From Harmothoe impar (Eukaryota; Annelida; Polychaeta; Phyllodocida; Polynoidae): a stretch of 64,000 nucleotides of DNA. Made by a program: the position numbers and the translations under genes. Where the stretch lies: NCBI GenBank assembly GCA_947462335.1, contig OX381715.1, forward strand, positions 40,710,650 to 40,774,649, given 5' to 3'. Shown here in pieces: positions 1-11,484 of this stretch. How positions within the stretch are numbered: position 1 is the stretch's first letter; each line of letters opens with the position of its first letter. A model generated the notes under the pieces. That model saw only the letters and a program-made list of their open reading frames with translations. It searched no databases and had not been told where the DNA came from.

Positions 1-57
1 AGGCAATGCACATGTTTTCCATTCCGGCCGGCCACCTTAAACCGACAGGGTTGACCT

Positions 58-1939
58 GGCTGTACTATGCACTGTGGTGAATACAGTGTGAGCTGGTCCC
101 CTGGACTGGCACTGTGACAGGGTGGGTGGCTGTACTATGCACTGTGGTGAATACAGTGTGAGCTGGCCCCCCTGGACTGGCACTGTGACAGGGTGGGTGG
201 CTGTACTATGCACTGTGGAGAATACAGTGTGAGCTGGTCCCCTGGACTGGCACTGTGACAGGGTGGGTGGCTGTACTATGCACTGTGGAGAATACAGTGT
301 GAGCTGGCCCCCTGGACTGGCACTGTGGCAGGGTGGGTGGCTGTACTATGCACTGTGGTGAATACAGTGTGAGCTGGCCCCCTGGACTGGCACTGTGACA
401 GGGTGGGTGGCTGTACTATGCACTGTGGAGAATACAGTGTGAGCTGGTCCCCTGGACTGGCACTGTGACAGGGTGGGTGGCTGTACTATGCACTGTGGTG
501 AATACAGTGTGAGCTGGCCCCCTGGACTGGCACTGTGACAGGGTGGGTGGCTGTACTATGCACTGTGGTGAATACAGTGTGAGCTGGCCCCCTGGACTGG
601 CACTGTGACAGGGTGGGTGGCTGTACTATGCACTGTGGTGAATACAGTGTGAGCTGGCCCCCTGGACTGGCACTGTGACAGGGTGGGTGGCTGTACTATG
701 CACTGTGGAGAATACGGTGTGAGCTGGTCCCCTGGCACTGTGACAGGGTGGGTGGCTGTACTATGCACTGTGGTGAATACAGTGTGAGCTGGTCCCCTGG
801 ACTGGCACTGTGACAGGGTGGGTGGCTGTACTATGCACTGTGGTGAATACAGTGTGAGCTGGTCCCCTGGACTGGCACTGTGACAGGGTGGGTGGCTGTA
901 CTATGCACTGTGGTGAATACAGTGTGAGCTGGTCCCCTGGACTGGCACTGTGACAGGGTGGTTGGCTGTACTATGCACTGTGGTGAATACAGTGTGAGCT
1001 GGTCCCCTAGACTGGCACTGTGACAGGGTGGGTGGCTGTACTATGCACTGTGGTGAATACAGTGTGAGCTGGCCCCCTGGACTGGCACTGTGACAGGGTG
1101 GGTGGCTGTACTATGCACTGTGGTGAATACAGTGTGAGCTGGCCCCCTGGACTGGCACTGTGACAGGGTGGGTGGCTGTACTATGCACTGTGGTGAATAC
1201 AGTGTGAGCTGGCCCCCTGGACTGGCACTGTGACAGGGTGGGTGGCTGTACTATGCACTGTGGAGAATACAGTGTGAGCTGGTCCCCTGGCACTGTGACA
1301 GGGTGGTTGGCTGTACTATGCACTGTGGTGAATACAGTGTGAGCTGGTCCCCTGGACTGGCACTGTGACAGGGTGGGTGGCTGTACTATGCACTGTGGTG
1401 AATACAGTGTGAGCTGGTCCCCTGGACTGGCACTGTGACAGGGTGGGTGGCTGTACTATGCACTGTGGTGAATACAGTGTGAGCTGGCCCCCTGGACTGG
1501 CACTGTGACAGGGTGGGTGGCTGTACTATGCACTGTGGTGAATACAGTGTGAGCTGGTCCCCTGGACTGGCACTGTGACAGGGTGGGTGGCTGTACTATG
1601 CACTGTGGTGAATACAGTGTGAGCTGGTCCCCTGGACTGGCACTGTGACAGGGTGGGTGGCTGTACTATGCACTGTGGAGAATACAGTGTGAGCTGGCCC
1701 CCTGGACTGGCACTGTGACAGGGTGGGTGGCTGTACTATGCACTGTGGAGAATACAGTGTGAGCTCGTCCCCTGGCACTGTGACAGGGTGGGTGGCTGTA
1801 CTATGCACTGTGGTGAATACAGTGTGAGCTGGCCCCCTGGACTGGCACTGTGACAGGGTGGGTGGCTGTACTATGCACTGTGGTGAATACAGTGTGAGCT
1901 GGCCCCCTGGACTGGCACTGTGACAGGGTGGGTGGCTGT
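58..1939. repeat. 70-bp minisatellite array, about 27 units
   Basis: A head-to-tail array with a 70-bp unit that begins GGCTGTACTATGCACTGTG. Units differ by a few substitutions (GTGAATAC or GAGAATAC; TGGTCC or TGGCCC). Each unit contains the short inverted repeat CACTGT...ACAGTG. Three units (near 721, 1276 and 1761) lack ACTGG and are 65 bp long. The 70-residue open frames seen on the reverse strand (for example 556-768) repeat the same peptide and follow from the array; they are not genes. Confidence 0.97.
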
Positions 1940-3417
1940 TGGGAGCCGTTGTAGGTAGGGTGGGTAAGCTGTAAGCTTGTTAAAGTAATACTTCGCCAAT
2001 CTTAGGGCTTAAAAACGGATTGAATCTCCTAAAGGTGAATTCCATTAAAATTTAAACCCCTGATTTTCAATGGGACGTACATCATTTAATGATACACTAC
2101 ACCTTTTAGGGAGTTAATCTTTCCTTAAATTGAAAGGCTCGTGCAGAATAAGCAGACCTTGGCTAGAGCTCGGAGCCCAATTCAGCTTATATTCAGCTAA
2201 ATGGTTTGCCCAATATTTGCCATCTTTTGCATTTGCTATATTGAGAAAGTGCGCCTATCTCTATACTAACTTTTGTGGAATCAGTTATAGGGGCCACTGC
2301 AGCAACTGCGGGCGGTGTAAGCTTCCTTTTGGGCAGGCTCCCACTCACCAGTCACCAATATCCCCCTCCTGAATTGGAATTGAATTTCTTAACTCTGTTT
2401 ATCTGATCTGATTCTGGTAACAACAGCGAAACTCCTCTTTTTCCTGCTCCATTTGTCGTTGTCAGTGCCTCCCTTGTTAGCTGTTCAGGCCTTATCCGGG
2501 CTGGCATCATTGAGTTTGTTTTATCTGACAATGACATTTTCTCCTTTCTTGATGAAATGAGATGTCACTGGTTTGACATGTGCCCTGGGGGGTCTTCCTA
2601 GCCAGTGCAGGGAGTATCCTGTTTTAGGACGTATCGGTAACTAGGGAAGGGTCCTGACAAGCTGTGGCCATTTTGTTTTGCTTCTGATTTGTGGCCATTT
2701 TGTTTTTGCTTGGAGATGGAAGCCATTTCGTTTTTCTTAAGATGTAAAGCATTCTTTGTACACGAAAGAAACAAATAGCGTAATAGCGTATTGCAATTCA
2801 ATAGGGCATCTACAAAATGACCAAGATGAAGCATAGACCTTCAATGCCAGCAGCAGAACCCTGGGTATGAAGGACAAACCAAAAGTCTATTGGAGACGTG
2901 GGCAGATTTGTGATTTCCAAGACCTACTGCACCATGGAATACTGCATTTTGTGTTGTTGTTTTATTTAATCTGAGGTGGGCAAATGTATGACAGCTAGAG
3001 GGGCTGTCCAGCCAAGAAGAGCCTTCCTGGAACTAAGAGGTATAAAGGTGAATCTATTTATTATTATTCTACCTACAACAACAAAGCCTATGCACATCAT
3101 ATAGTTAAAGCAATGAGTCCTGTATCCCTGTGAGCGTGGCATATGGGGGCCCATAAGGCCACTCGTGGGACCGAGGGGCCTATGGCTTGGCGTACAACTG
3201 GCCATATGCAAACCGTGTGCTGTCTCAGGTTAACATCTCATCTAATCCTGGTTGTTGTACATAGGCATGTGAGTACTCTCTAGTGCATCCATTGGGTTGG
3301 ATATTCGTTTGTTTCTATTGAACAGCACTAGGCTTGTTGAGCCTGTTTGAGAGGTCAAAAGAAGGGAGCCATAAATATGAAGAGTACACCCCTAGTTTTT
3401 GTCTTCCAGTGTTAGTA
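1940..3417. other. intronic or intergenic DNA without recognised genes
   Basis: Short open frames only (81 residues or fewer) with no recognisable domain or splice pattern. Around 2660-2720 the phrase GTGGCCATTTTGTTTT occurs twice. I see nothing else that can be named. Confidence 0.5.
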
Positions 3418-3655
3418 ATATGCCGATACATTGGTGCATCATGACCACAAAATTGACATGGACTTAGCATAGTGGCATTAGACAGTGCCTAAAGGGGTAA
3501 CTGCATTGCTGCATTTAAGCATCACTCTGACCCTATGGGATTGATACACACCCGGAGGCTTGGTACTGGTGAATACTCTCCGGTGCTGTATCTGTGCATC
3601 AGACCGACCAATGGCATAACACATTAAATCAGTATGCGACCCTTACAGGGTTAAA
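3418..3655. mobile_element. family A element, diverged copy
   Basis: A degenerate copy of the TTAA double-palindrome family. GGTGCATCATGACCACAAA, ACCCTATGGGATTGATACAC and a closing CCCTTACAGGGTTAA match other copies, but the central palindromes are eroded. The 5' end is uncertain. Confidence 0.65.
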
Positions 3656-4408
3656 TAGAGAAAGTGGTTTGATCAGACAAGAGAACACAACGCCTTTCTA
3701 CCATTTAAGCGGAAGCCACTTTAGGCTGAGATAAAGGTCGGTTCCAAAATACACAAGGCATCTCTTTTTATATCGCGAGGACAGGTAGGAGCACTTATAA
3801 CCAGAGATGGCCGATATTATTGGAAACGGCTATCATCCAATAAGGGAGGGGTATTGTATATGGGGAGTGGACCATATAGAAAAGTGGACCACTCTTGAGA
3901 AGAGGAGGTGGATACAAAAAAAAACATTTTTACTGAAAAAGGCAGCACTTTACTATAGCTAAATGGGGTCGGCAAGATAGATTTTAGCCCTGTTCGGAGG
4001 TTGGGTAGGGGGAATGTAAAAAAGAACTGAATCCTCCTCATATAATGAGGGTGAAAATCCACCAAGCATGCTCTCCCCGTTAAGAAATAAGCACTCCCTA
4101 TTCTGACAATAGTACACTCATAAACACCAACAGCATAGGCCAGATGGGGGCGTATAAAGAGAAACATTCAAATGTTACAGGTATTCAACCCAAGAAGCAG
4201 GAGAATTAATTATTAGGAACAAGTAAAAAGGTACCGGACACCAAACGGGGTCGTGCAGATGGATGATTTGATTTGAAATGGAGATTCACTTTAAGACGAA
4301 AGGATGACAATGTCAATAAAAAACAGACATCCTAACAGAAATAAACAGTACAGAAAGATAAAACACAATACGAAGCCACTGAGGAAGCCAACCTAAACAG
4401 AACCAGTA
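3656..4408. other. AT-rich DNA without recognised genes
   Basis: There is a 116-residue open frame on the reverse strand (3817-4167), but it shows no domain, no coding-like composition and no splice context. Nothing here is annotated as a gene. Confidence 0.5.
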
Positions 4409-4622
4409 GCCCTTTAAGGACAGTATGTCGCTAAAGTGGGATGTTTTTTGTCCTGATGCCCCAGTGAGTGAATCGCCGGGCTGTGTTGGTGTTAGGAATG
4501 TATCAACCCCATCGGCTCGGCATGATGCCTGTATGCGGCGCTGGCGATTCACTCGCCAGGGCTGCATTCATGCATCATAACGACCAAAGGCATGATACAT
4601 TTATGCAATATGCAGCCCTTAA
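4409..4622. mobile_element. family A element
   Basis: Starts CCCTTTAAGGACAGTATG and ends GCAGCCCTTAAATGG. The inner palindrome GGCGATTCACTCGCC is intact, flanked by GCATGATGC and GCATCATAACG. The open frame on the reverse strand across it (4313-4567) is a by-product. Confidence 0.8.
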
Positions 4623-4802
4623 ATGGTCGCAGTGAGTAGGCACTGGTTAGAAGTTTGTGAGTAAGGGAAAGAAACACTGAAACTCAACTTGAATAGAACA
4701 TTCAATGATTGAGACAAAAAAAAAGAGCCAGGACGTTCACAAACACCATACTTAATTTTCTGTTAACTTAAGTTAGTGCCATCCCTTGTGATTCATTCTA
4801 CT

Positions 4803-4980
4803 TAATGGAATCATGACAAGCGTATCAAACCTGTAGGGTCGGCATGATGCTTGAATTTCGCACACGCGAGGTACTTGCCACGGATGTATTCATGCATTAT
4901 ACCAATACAAGTGCTGCCTTGGTGTATCACGGCGACAAATGAATATGAAGACTCGAGGCATCTCATTGCTCTTAAATATA
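4803..4980. mobile_element. family A fragment
   Basis: A partial copy: GTATCAAACCTGTAGGGTCG, GCATGATGCTTGAAT, then a damaged palindrome and ATTCATGCATTATACC. The outer ends are not clear. Confidence 0.55.
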
Positions 4981-5077
4981 TTTATACCACACTTGGTCGT
5001 CAGAACAAAAGAAATGGCCTGACTGTATATGAGGTACAAAGGGTGTGAAAAACACTCAATGCAGTGTGTGGCATAAG

Positions 5078-5212
5078 TTAGTTAAACCACTCCAGACCCC
5101 TGTACTAAGGATAATGGCGTAGTCACCGCTGAGCACATTTGTCTGCGACTTGTGATCAGCCTAGACTGTCACCATTATCCTACCTACAGGGGTCTAGTAG
5201 TGGTTTAACTAC
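5078..5212. mobile_element. short foldback element (about 135 bp)
   Basis: The ends form an imperfect inverted repeat: AAACCACTCCAGACCCCTGT on the left and ACAGGGGTCTAGTAGTGGTT on the right, continuing into GGATAATGGC and GTCACCATTATCC. There is no coding capacity. The structure is that of a small non-autonomous element; the superfamily is unknown. Confidence 0.75.
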
Positions 5213-5254
5213 TACCAAAAATAGAAAATTAAAAATGTAAAATGGCTGATTTAT

Positions 5255-5717
5255 CACACACACCTACCTAATCAATAGGTCATTTTCCACCTTAGTGCTC
5301 ATCAAGGCCGCTAGAGGCAGCAGGAGTGCCGGATATGAAACAGAGGTTTGACCCTACGTTTTTTATGCAATTTTAAGACTTTTTTGGACGTGTACGAATC
5401 TGCATACAGATTCGCACACGTCCTAAATCTACTACGTAAAAAATTAAAACGTTTACAGTGGTACATTCATGTATTTAAAAAGAGATCATCTCTTTTTTTT
5501 AAATCCGACCAACCGACCCTACATTTTCGTGCCATGTTACCTGAAACAAAGCTTTTGTCCCTTTTTTGGCCCTGGCTGTGTGCCGAGTCTGTAGTCCCTA
5601 TAAACCCACATTACCCCCAGCCCCCAGCACCTTTCATATCCGGCACTCCTGCTGCCTCTAGCGGCCTTGATGAGCACTAAGGTGGAAAATGACCTATTGA
5701 TTAGGTAGGTGTGTGTG
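5255..5717. repeat. long perfect inverted repeat with inner hairpin
   Basis: The left arm 5255-5340 and right arm 5632-5717 are exact reverse complements over 86 bases as I align them (CACACACACCTACCTAATCA on the left, ending GCCGGATATGAAA). Inside, 5386-5424 forms a second near-perfect hairpin: GGACGTGTACGAATCTG pairs with CAGATTCGCACACGTCC. The two open frames here (5348-5680 on +, 5537-5917 on -) run through the arms and look incidental. It is probably a young foldback element. Confidence 0.9.
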
Positions 5718-6068
5718 GGTGTAGGTGAGTGTTGGTGGGTGGTTGCCGGTATGGATGTGGGTTTAGTGGGTGGGTGGGTAGTAGACTGCTGAGGCAGTTG
5801 CACAATGATCCTCAGCTGGCTAAATTCTTGGAAATGCCTTAATAGAATAAACTCTACAAAAAGCTTATTCACTGCATGAATGTTTGCATTCAAGCAAATA
5901 AAGATGATTATAATCACCCTTTAAGCATCTGCCATTCCAGCAAATACCACTTAAACCCTGCTTGAATGTCATTATGACGTTTCAGTAACATTGATATGGC
6001 ATCTACTGAACTTAAAGCAGCTTAAAAGGTGACTTTAACCATCTTAAGCTTGTTTAAGTCCGTTATCT

Positions 6069-6955
6069 TAAGGTGGGTCGATCCCATTGAGGACATCAGA
6101 ATTTCCCTTTTTTTTCTGTGAGTACCCTAAATCATTTGAAAACAGAAAATGAAAACAAAAATAGGGGTTGCTGTGCTACCTTTTAAAATATGGAATTTTG
6201 AAAAATAAAGTTATTTTAATTTTACAATAAAAGAACGAAAATAATGGAAAGATTCCTATAATTTTATTTTCTATCAAACAATAACCACAGAACTCTGAAA
6301 CATCACACAATTAACACAAGGATATGTACCTTTATTCTAAAAATATTTTCGGAGATTTATCAACCTGCATTCTGGGGAAAAATGTCATCTTTCGATGAAA
6401 AGTTGGAATAAATTTGCATTATTTCCTTACATAATCAAAGAAAAATAGTAGTAAAAGATTGCTTGGATCATTTGCTGATGAATAAGAGTAATTCTGATAT
6501 GGGGTGCCGTGCATAATTTGAGGGTTTTGGCCCTTTAAATAGAAAAAGTAATGCAAAAAATGGACTAAATCAAATCTTTGAACCATTGCATTATGGGTAA
6601 ATTCACAAAATCTGCAAATCAAATTATCTCAATATGTATCTTTAGATATAATATTATTAAAGAAATTTATTTACTTTGATGCTCTTTAAAATGCAATTTA
6701 TTACCTCATAAATGAAAGCTCCTGAAAAATGTTGGAAATTGCCCAAAATACCTATAATTATTACATCAAAATATAAAAGTGCTCTAGAATGCTCAATTTT
6801 GCTCAAAATCTCCCAAAAATTAATTTGGGTGTAGAAAGCTAATCCGAGCATATGCCTACCAAAAATGGCACCTGCCTTACAATACATCAGTCAGTAGCCA
6901 CTGACTAGCAAATAGGAGGCAGCTTGCAATTATGGGCGCCATATGTATATCCGAT
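6069..6955. mobile_element. family C element, AT-rich, about 0.9 kb
   Basis: Begins AAGGTGGGTCGATCCCATTG, close to the end of the element at 51222-52007. The interior shares stretches with that copy, such as CATTGCATTATGGGTAAA and ACTAAATCAAA. The right end is blurred and placed only roughly. No protein is encoded; the small reverse-strand frames are incidental. Confidence 0.65.
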
Positions 6956-7059
6956 TTTTCTTCAAATTCTAAATCTTACTTAAATGTTTTCCAAACACTG
7001 TAAACATTATAATATTTAGAGCAAAGAGCATAGAGGTATTTTGGAACAGATTCGTGAAA

Positions 7060-7255
7060 TTTGTAAATTTGTCAAAAGTGCTATTTGCAATTACGAGGGT
7101 AGCCTACTCGTGAATGTCAATAGGTGGTATTTAGATATATTTTTATATAGATTTCGAAAGGATTTCTTGTGAATGCCCTCCTCCCTACTCGTGGTGGTCA
7201 AACAGGTTTCATCACGTGATGAATACCTACAGATTCGGGACCTGTTTTGAATGAG
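7060..7255. mobile_element. family B fragment, reverse orientation
   Basis: It contains GTGGTCAAACAGGTTTCATC, TTGCAATTACGAGGGTA and GGATTTCTTGTGAATGC, in the order expected for a reversed, eroded copy of the element seen intact at 45116-45348. Confidence 0.6.
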
Positions 7256-8422
7256 CTTCCTTGTCTTTAAATAAGCTCCGGTCTTTCAATAAGCACGAGT
7301 ACTAGCGTGGGGATTGCGTGATATTGAAAATGTGATAAGGCATTAGTAATCGGTCTTTACCCTTGCGGTTTTTAACAGCAGCGATAAAGCTGGAGCCACT
7401 CCAAATAATAAACTTGTTTCTCATCACTAAGCCATAAGAAATATATGACGAGGGCGCTTATTTTTTCTTTTTTTTTTGCTGAAGACCAAATAGGTAGGGG
7501 ATCTAAGCTCTCAGCAAACTTTACATTTAAATTTTAATGATTAAGAAATAAATGATCTACAAAGGCTGTGAAAATAGGTATTGTCATCCACTTTTCAGTT
7601 AAAATTTGCAAAAAAAAGTAACAAGAATATCAATGGCCTTAACTGTCAAAAGCAAAAGCGTGACTGGTGCTTTTACAGCCCAATACAAGTATCTGCCTTT
7701 AAAACACTTAAACACGGGTCATTCAATGTGTTTCCTTTATTCTACCCAATTCCTAGTTTTATCTTGAGCCTGTGAATTTCAATTTTGATGCGGCCACATT
7801 TCAACAGATCTAGTGACAATTGAGAAATTGCAATATCAAATGAAACAGATTAAAAACTCGTGCTGTAATTCAAAGTATTTCATTTTCCCTAGTGAATCCA
7901 ATCCCCAGCTTTCCTTACTTATTTCAAATTTCTCTGAACTGTTAATGGCTATGCTCTCGCTGCAACTGCAATGTATCTAATGATGGTTACACCTTTTAAA
8001 TTGCGGTATTCTGAATTTTCATAGCGTCGGCCTGTACACACGATCTCGAGAAGAACTTGAGATGACCTCATATCATGACCCTACGAGAAATGAGAATGTT
8101 TTTGGAAAGAGACAATTTTGACAGCTTTTCCCGAGAAGTTCACGAGACATTTTCTCGTGTCAGATTCCCGGGGATTTCTTGTTATTTGAACGAGTGAAAC
8201 GGTAGAAATGAACGTCATCATGCTATGTGTAGACAGTTTCTCTCAAGAAAGACACAAGATATTTTCTCTTTGTATTTTGTATTTCCACAGTAATAGTTAC
8301 CGATGCCTTTGTCTGTGATGACCCAGGTACCCAGTGTATAAGTTAGGTCCCCCTGCTAGACTCGTTCCAGTCACACTTAGCTTCAGTCACTATGAGATCC
8401 ACTCTGAGCAGAACATTATACT
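7256..8422. other. AT-rich DNA without recognised genes
   Basis: No coding signal was recognised. Around 8040-8270 there are several short direct and inverted repeats of the type TCTCGAGAAGAACTTGAG and TTCACGAGACATTTTCTCG, probably another eroded inverted-repeat element whose ends I cannot place. Confidence 0.4.
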
Positions 8423-9312
8423 AGGGAACATTCACAAATGACGTCACCTTTTTTAGGGTCATTTTCAGAACCCCCCCCACCCCCTTGTCACCTTTTGTCA
8501 CCTACCAGCAATAACCCCCCTAAGAAAGACGTCACTAATTTTGAAGACGCCCCCCCACCAGCTTAAATGCACGGTCTTACACAGTTCAACTTGATATAGA
8601 CATGAGGGTACAATCTAATCATTCATAAATATACATACTAATACCTAAATAACCTCTAAATTCTCCTCACTGATATCTGTCACTGTCTCATGAAAGTGAT
8701 GCAGGTGCAAATGGTGATGTATTGTATATGACCGATTCACGTGTTTTGACCAGTCAACATGTTTGATGGGCAATCTCAGAATAGCCCAAAATTTGAAGTT
8801 ATCCCTGTCCTTGATACATACATTGTAGTTATAAAGTGTTACATTTAGATATCTGTCACTGTAGATAAGTGCTAGACGCTGGTCAGATGTCACCAGATCA
8901 AATACGTCACTATCTGCACCTGCATCACTTTGGTGAGACAAATTCATATTTTTCCAGTTGTAGCATTATACATATATATTGAGGACTAGTTCTAGTTCAA
9001 GTCACTTTCTGAACCGTGTGACAATAGGTAATTAGTTGCCATTCCATCTAGATAGCTGAGATACTGTTACATTGACATCAGCTTTAACACTGATATGTAC
9101 AATATCAGGGGAATTCCCTTATCCTAATTGGTCATTTTCTTTAAATTGTTATCTAGGCTACATATTGTTATTTTTATTGATAAATATGTCTGGAGTTGAA
9201 AAGGTGATGTCACACAGACCCTGAGACCCCCCCACCCCCATGTCACCTTTTGTCACTAAATCCAAAGACCCACCCACCCCCTAGCAGGTGACGTCATTTG
9301 TGAACGTTCCCC
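8423..9312. mobile_element. non-autonomous element with GGGAACATTCACAAATGACG ends
   Basis: The terminal inverted repeats are AGGGAACATTCACAAATGAC at 8423 and its complement GTCATTTGTGAACGTTCCCC near 9312. Just inside, near 8470-8510 and 9230-9260, is a C-rich tract followed by TGTCACCTTTTGTCAC in the same direction on both sides. A 100-residue open frame (8645-8947, -) lies inside but matches no transposase I recognise; it may be a relic or chance. A solo end of the same family lies at 26478-26500. Confidence 0.8.
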
Positions 9313-9509
9313 TACCGTAAATTCTAACGTACACGCCTAACTCAGGGGGTTATTAGCAAATGTAACTCTCACAGAGGATATCCATCCAAAATGTCCTGTA
9401 GTTGAATTTAGCATCACCAGGGTGATCTGTATACCATAGATGACCCCACAACTGACCCCATACTCTGTTATAAAGAGCACGAGCGGATGAGCTGCTCCTT
9501 AATGACAGT

Positions 9510-9865
9510 TTGAATGGGTTGTTTAAATTCTCCGGTCTTGACTTATACCTGCCTGGTCTCTGTCTGCCACCCTCAGTGTATACCCCCTCCTATGGTGTAT
9601 TCGTGCATTACCAGTTGCCGGTGCCTTTCTGTGTGGCCCAGGTTCCCAGCTTACATCTCAGGTCCCCAGTCTGCCTGGTCTCTCTCTGCCTCTCTCCGTG
9701 TTTATCCGTGCCTTTCACAACATCGCAGCAGAAAACAACATGGCGGCTGGGGGAGGAGGATGGTTGCCATGAACGCTGTGAGCCAACATGATATAAACCT
9801 TCAAGGGCTGTACAGTGCTTAATGTGTTTGCCTTTGCTTATGACGATGCATTCAATCAAATGCAA
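9510..9865. other. GC-richer segment with overlapping short open frames
   Basis: Three open frames of 85-102 residues overlap here on both strands, including the CT-rich stretch 9640-9720. There is no domain, and nothing shows which, if any, is real. Possibly a repeat-derived or unannotated transcribed segment; not called as a gene. Confidence 0.3.
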
Positions 9866-9869
9866 AACG

Positions 9870-9955
9870 ACCTCTCGGGAGTGTATCAGCCTTCTAGCGT
9901 CGGCATGATGCTTGAATGCAGCATTGGTGAGTTACTCGCCAGGGGTGCCCTGGGG
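9870..9955. mobile_element. family A fragment
   Basis: Partial copy: CGGGAGTGTATCAGCC, then GTCGGCATGATGCTTGAATG and a GGTGAGTTACTCGCC palindrome. Both outer ends are missing. Confidence 0.65.
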
Positions 9956-10599
9956 TGTGGGGTGTAGTTAACAAGAAACATGAGCATTCCGGTCTTTACA
10001 GACACCATTATTTTTTGTCCCCATATTGTTGCAGTAGCGGCCCCCAGCACCTTTCACAGACTCGACTGCACTATAAGATTTACGTGTTTGGGAACATGGA
10101 AAAAGAGCATAATTTGAGAGTCTTTTTTATTTCAAAACATTTTGGTAATTAACAACCTTGACCCTTGTCCCCTTTTTCTCGTGAGATAAAGGGGGCCTCT
10201 CGAGGGGACCTGTCAAAGTGAGATATCAAGTCGAGGATCAGTCAACCACCAAATGCTATCAATATAATTGGATTACATAAAATGAAAATACATGTGGTTA
10301 TGAAATACAGTTATAGAAGTAATATTTTTATCTCTACAAATAACATACGTCATATTAAGACTAAACAAATATATCTTTAGTGTTAAATGAGTATGTGATC
10401 TATCTTACACACTTTTTTTGTGAAATGTGTGGATGTATTATAAGCGTCTGAACTAACTATCCAAAAAAAGTGTTAAAAAGTAATTTTATCTTCTAACAGT
10501 TTTATACATTTTGCATCAGTGGGTTTTTTGTTGAAAATCTACCATAAAGTTGAGTATTAAATTGCTACCTTCATCTGACTTAGATCATTACCAAACCAA

Positions 10600-10660
10600 C
10601 TGCGATGGACATTATAAAAATATGTACAGCGCGAAAATATCTACGTTTACAGTGCCATAA
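10600..10660. mobile_element. end of a TACTGTAAACGTAG-type element
   Basis: GTACAGCGCGAAAATATCTA followed by CGTTTACAGT has the form of one terminal repeat; the same motif in both orientations bounds 55337-55537. The partner end was not found here. Confidence 0.5.
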
Positions 10661-10676
10661 AACATTGCACACAAGC

Positions 10677-10842
10677 CACACTCACGTATAAGCCACCCCC
10701 TTACTTTAAGGAATCACACAAGCCTAAATGGGGTTCTAGAATTTGTTGTTTTAGTACTCTACTATAGTAGCAAAGACGCCACACCAGCGATTCGACTCGC
10801 GTACTAGCCCCAGCTTCTATGCAAGGTTTTACAGTAACTGCT
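10677..10842. mobile_element. relic of an ATAAGCC-type inverted-repeat element
   Basis: It has CACTCACGTATAAGCCACC at one side and GACTCGCGTACTAGCC, CTTCTATGC and GGTTTTACAGTA at the other. The same phrases occur at 37884-39167 and 55085-55325. The ends are imprecise. Confidence 0.5.
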
Positions 10843-11264
10843 TGGGTGTGAATTATGACAGACTATACGTGTGTCACATGTGTACCTCATAACGACTCGT
10901 GCCTTGGAGGAAACATTGTACTTTTTTGCAAATTTGTGAAAATTTCTACATGCAAAAATCTTTCCACAACTACACCTCAGTTGGTTTTCTGATGATCTAA
11001 TTCAGATGAAGGGAGCAATTTAACACTCAACTTTATGTCAGGTCTTCAACGTAAATTCCAATAAAGTGAAATGTACAGAACTGCTACAAGGTAAAATTGG
11101 TGTACACATATTATCATGTAACTGCTAGACTGTTGGTTTCAATACAACTGAAAGTGTAGGTCTTGACACTGGGCTTCTGTTGTATAAAATTGGTCCCATT
11201 TCTGGTCATACTGTTGGTGGAGGAGCACAACTTGTGGGGATTTTATTTAGCCTTAATATATATA

Positions 11265-11484
11265 TCATGCCCGTTGTCGTCGTGCCTGAATGCCACTCTA
11301 GTTGGTAACTCGCCAGTGCTGCATTCAAGCATCATTATGGCCCTACAGGGTTGATACACTCCCAAAGGGTTGGCACTATATACCAATACAGCACCATTGA
11401 GTTACTTGCAGGAGCTGCCTTGGTCCTTGCATTGGTGCATCATGATGACAAATGTCATATTTTAGTAACATCGTCAAAGGGTTA
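11265..11484. mobile_element. family A element, 5' end lost
   Basis: GGTAACTCGCCAGTGCTGCA, CAAGCATCATTATGGCCCTA, a second eroded palindrome and GGTGCATCATGATGACAAAT are in family order, closing with GTCAAAGGGTTA. The element at 11485 begins directly at this end. Confidence 0.75.

Noticed and set aside
8645..8947. 100-residue reverse-strand frame as a transposase
   Set aside because: No catalytic motif is visible, and it is far shorter than any transposase.
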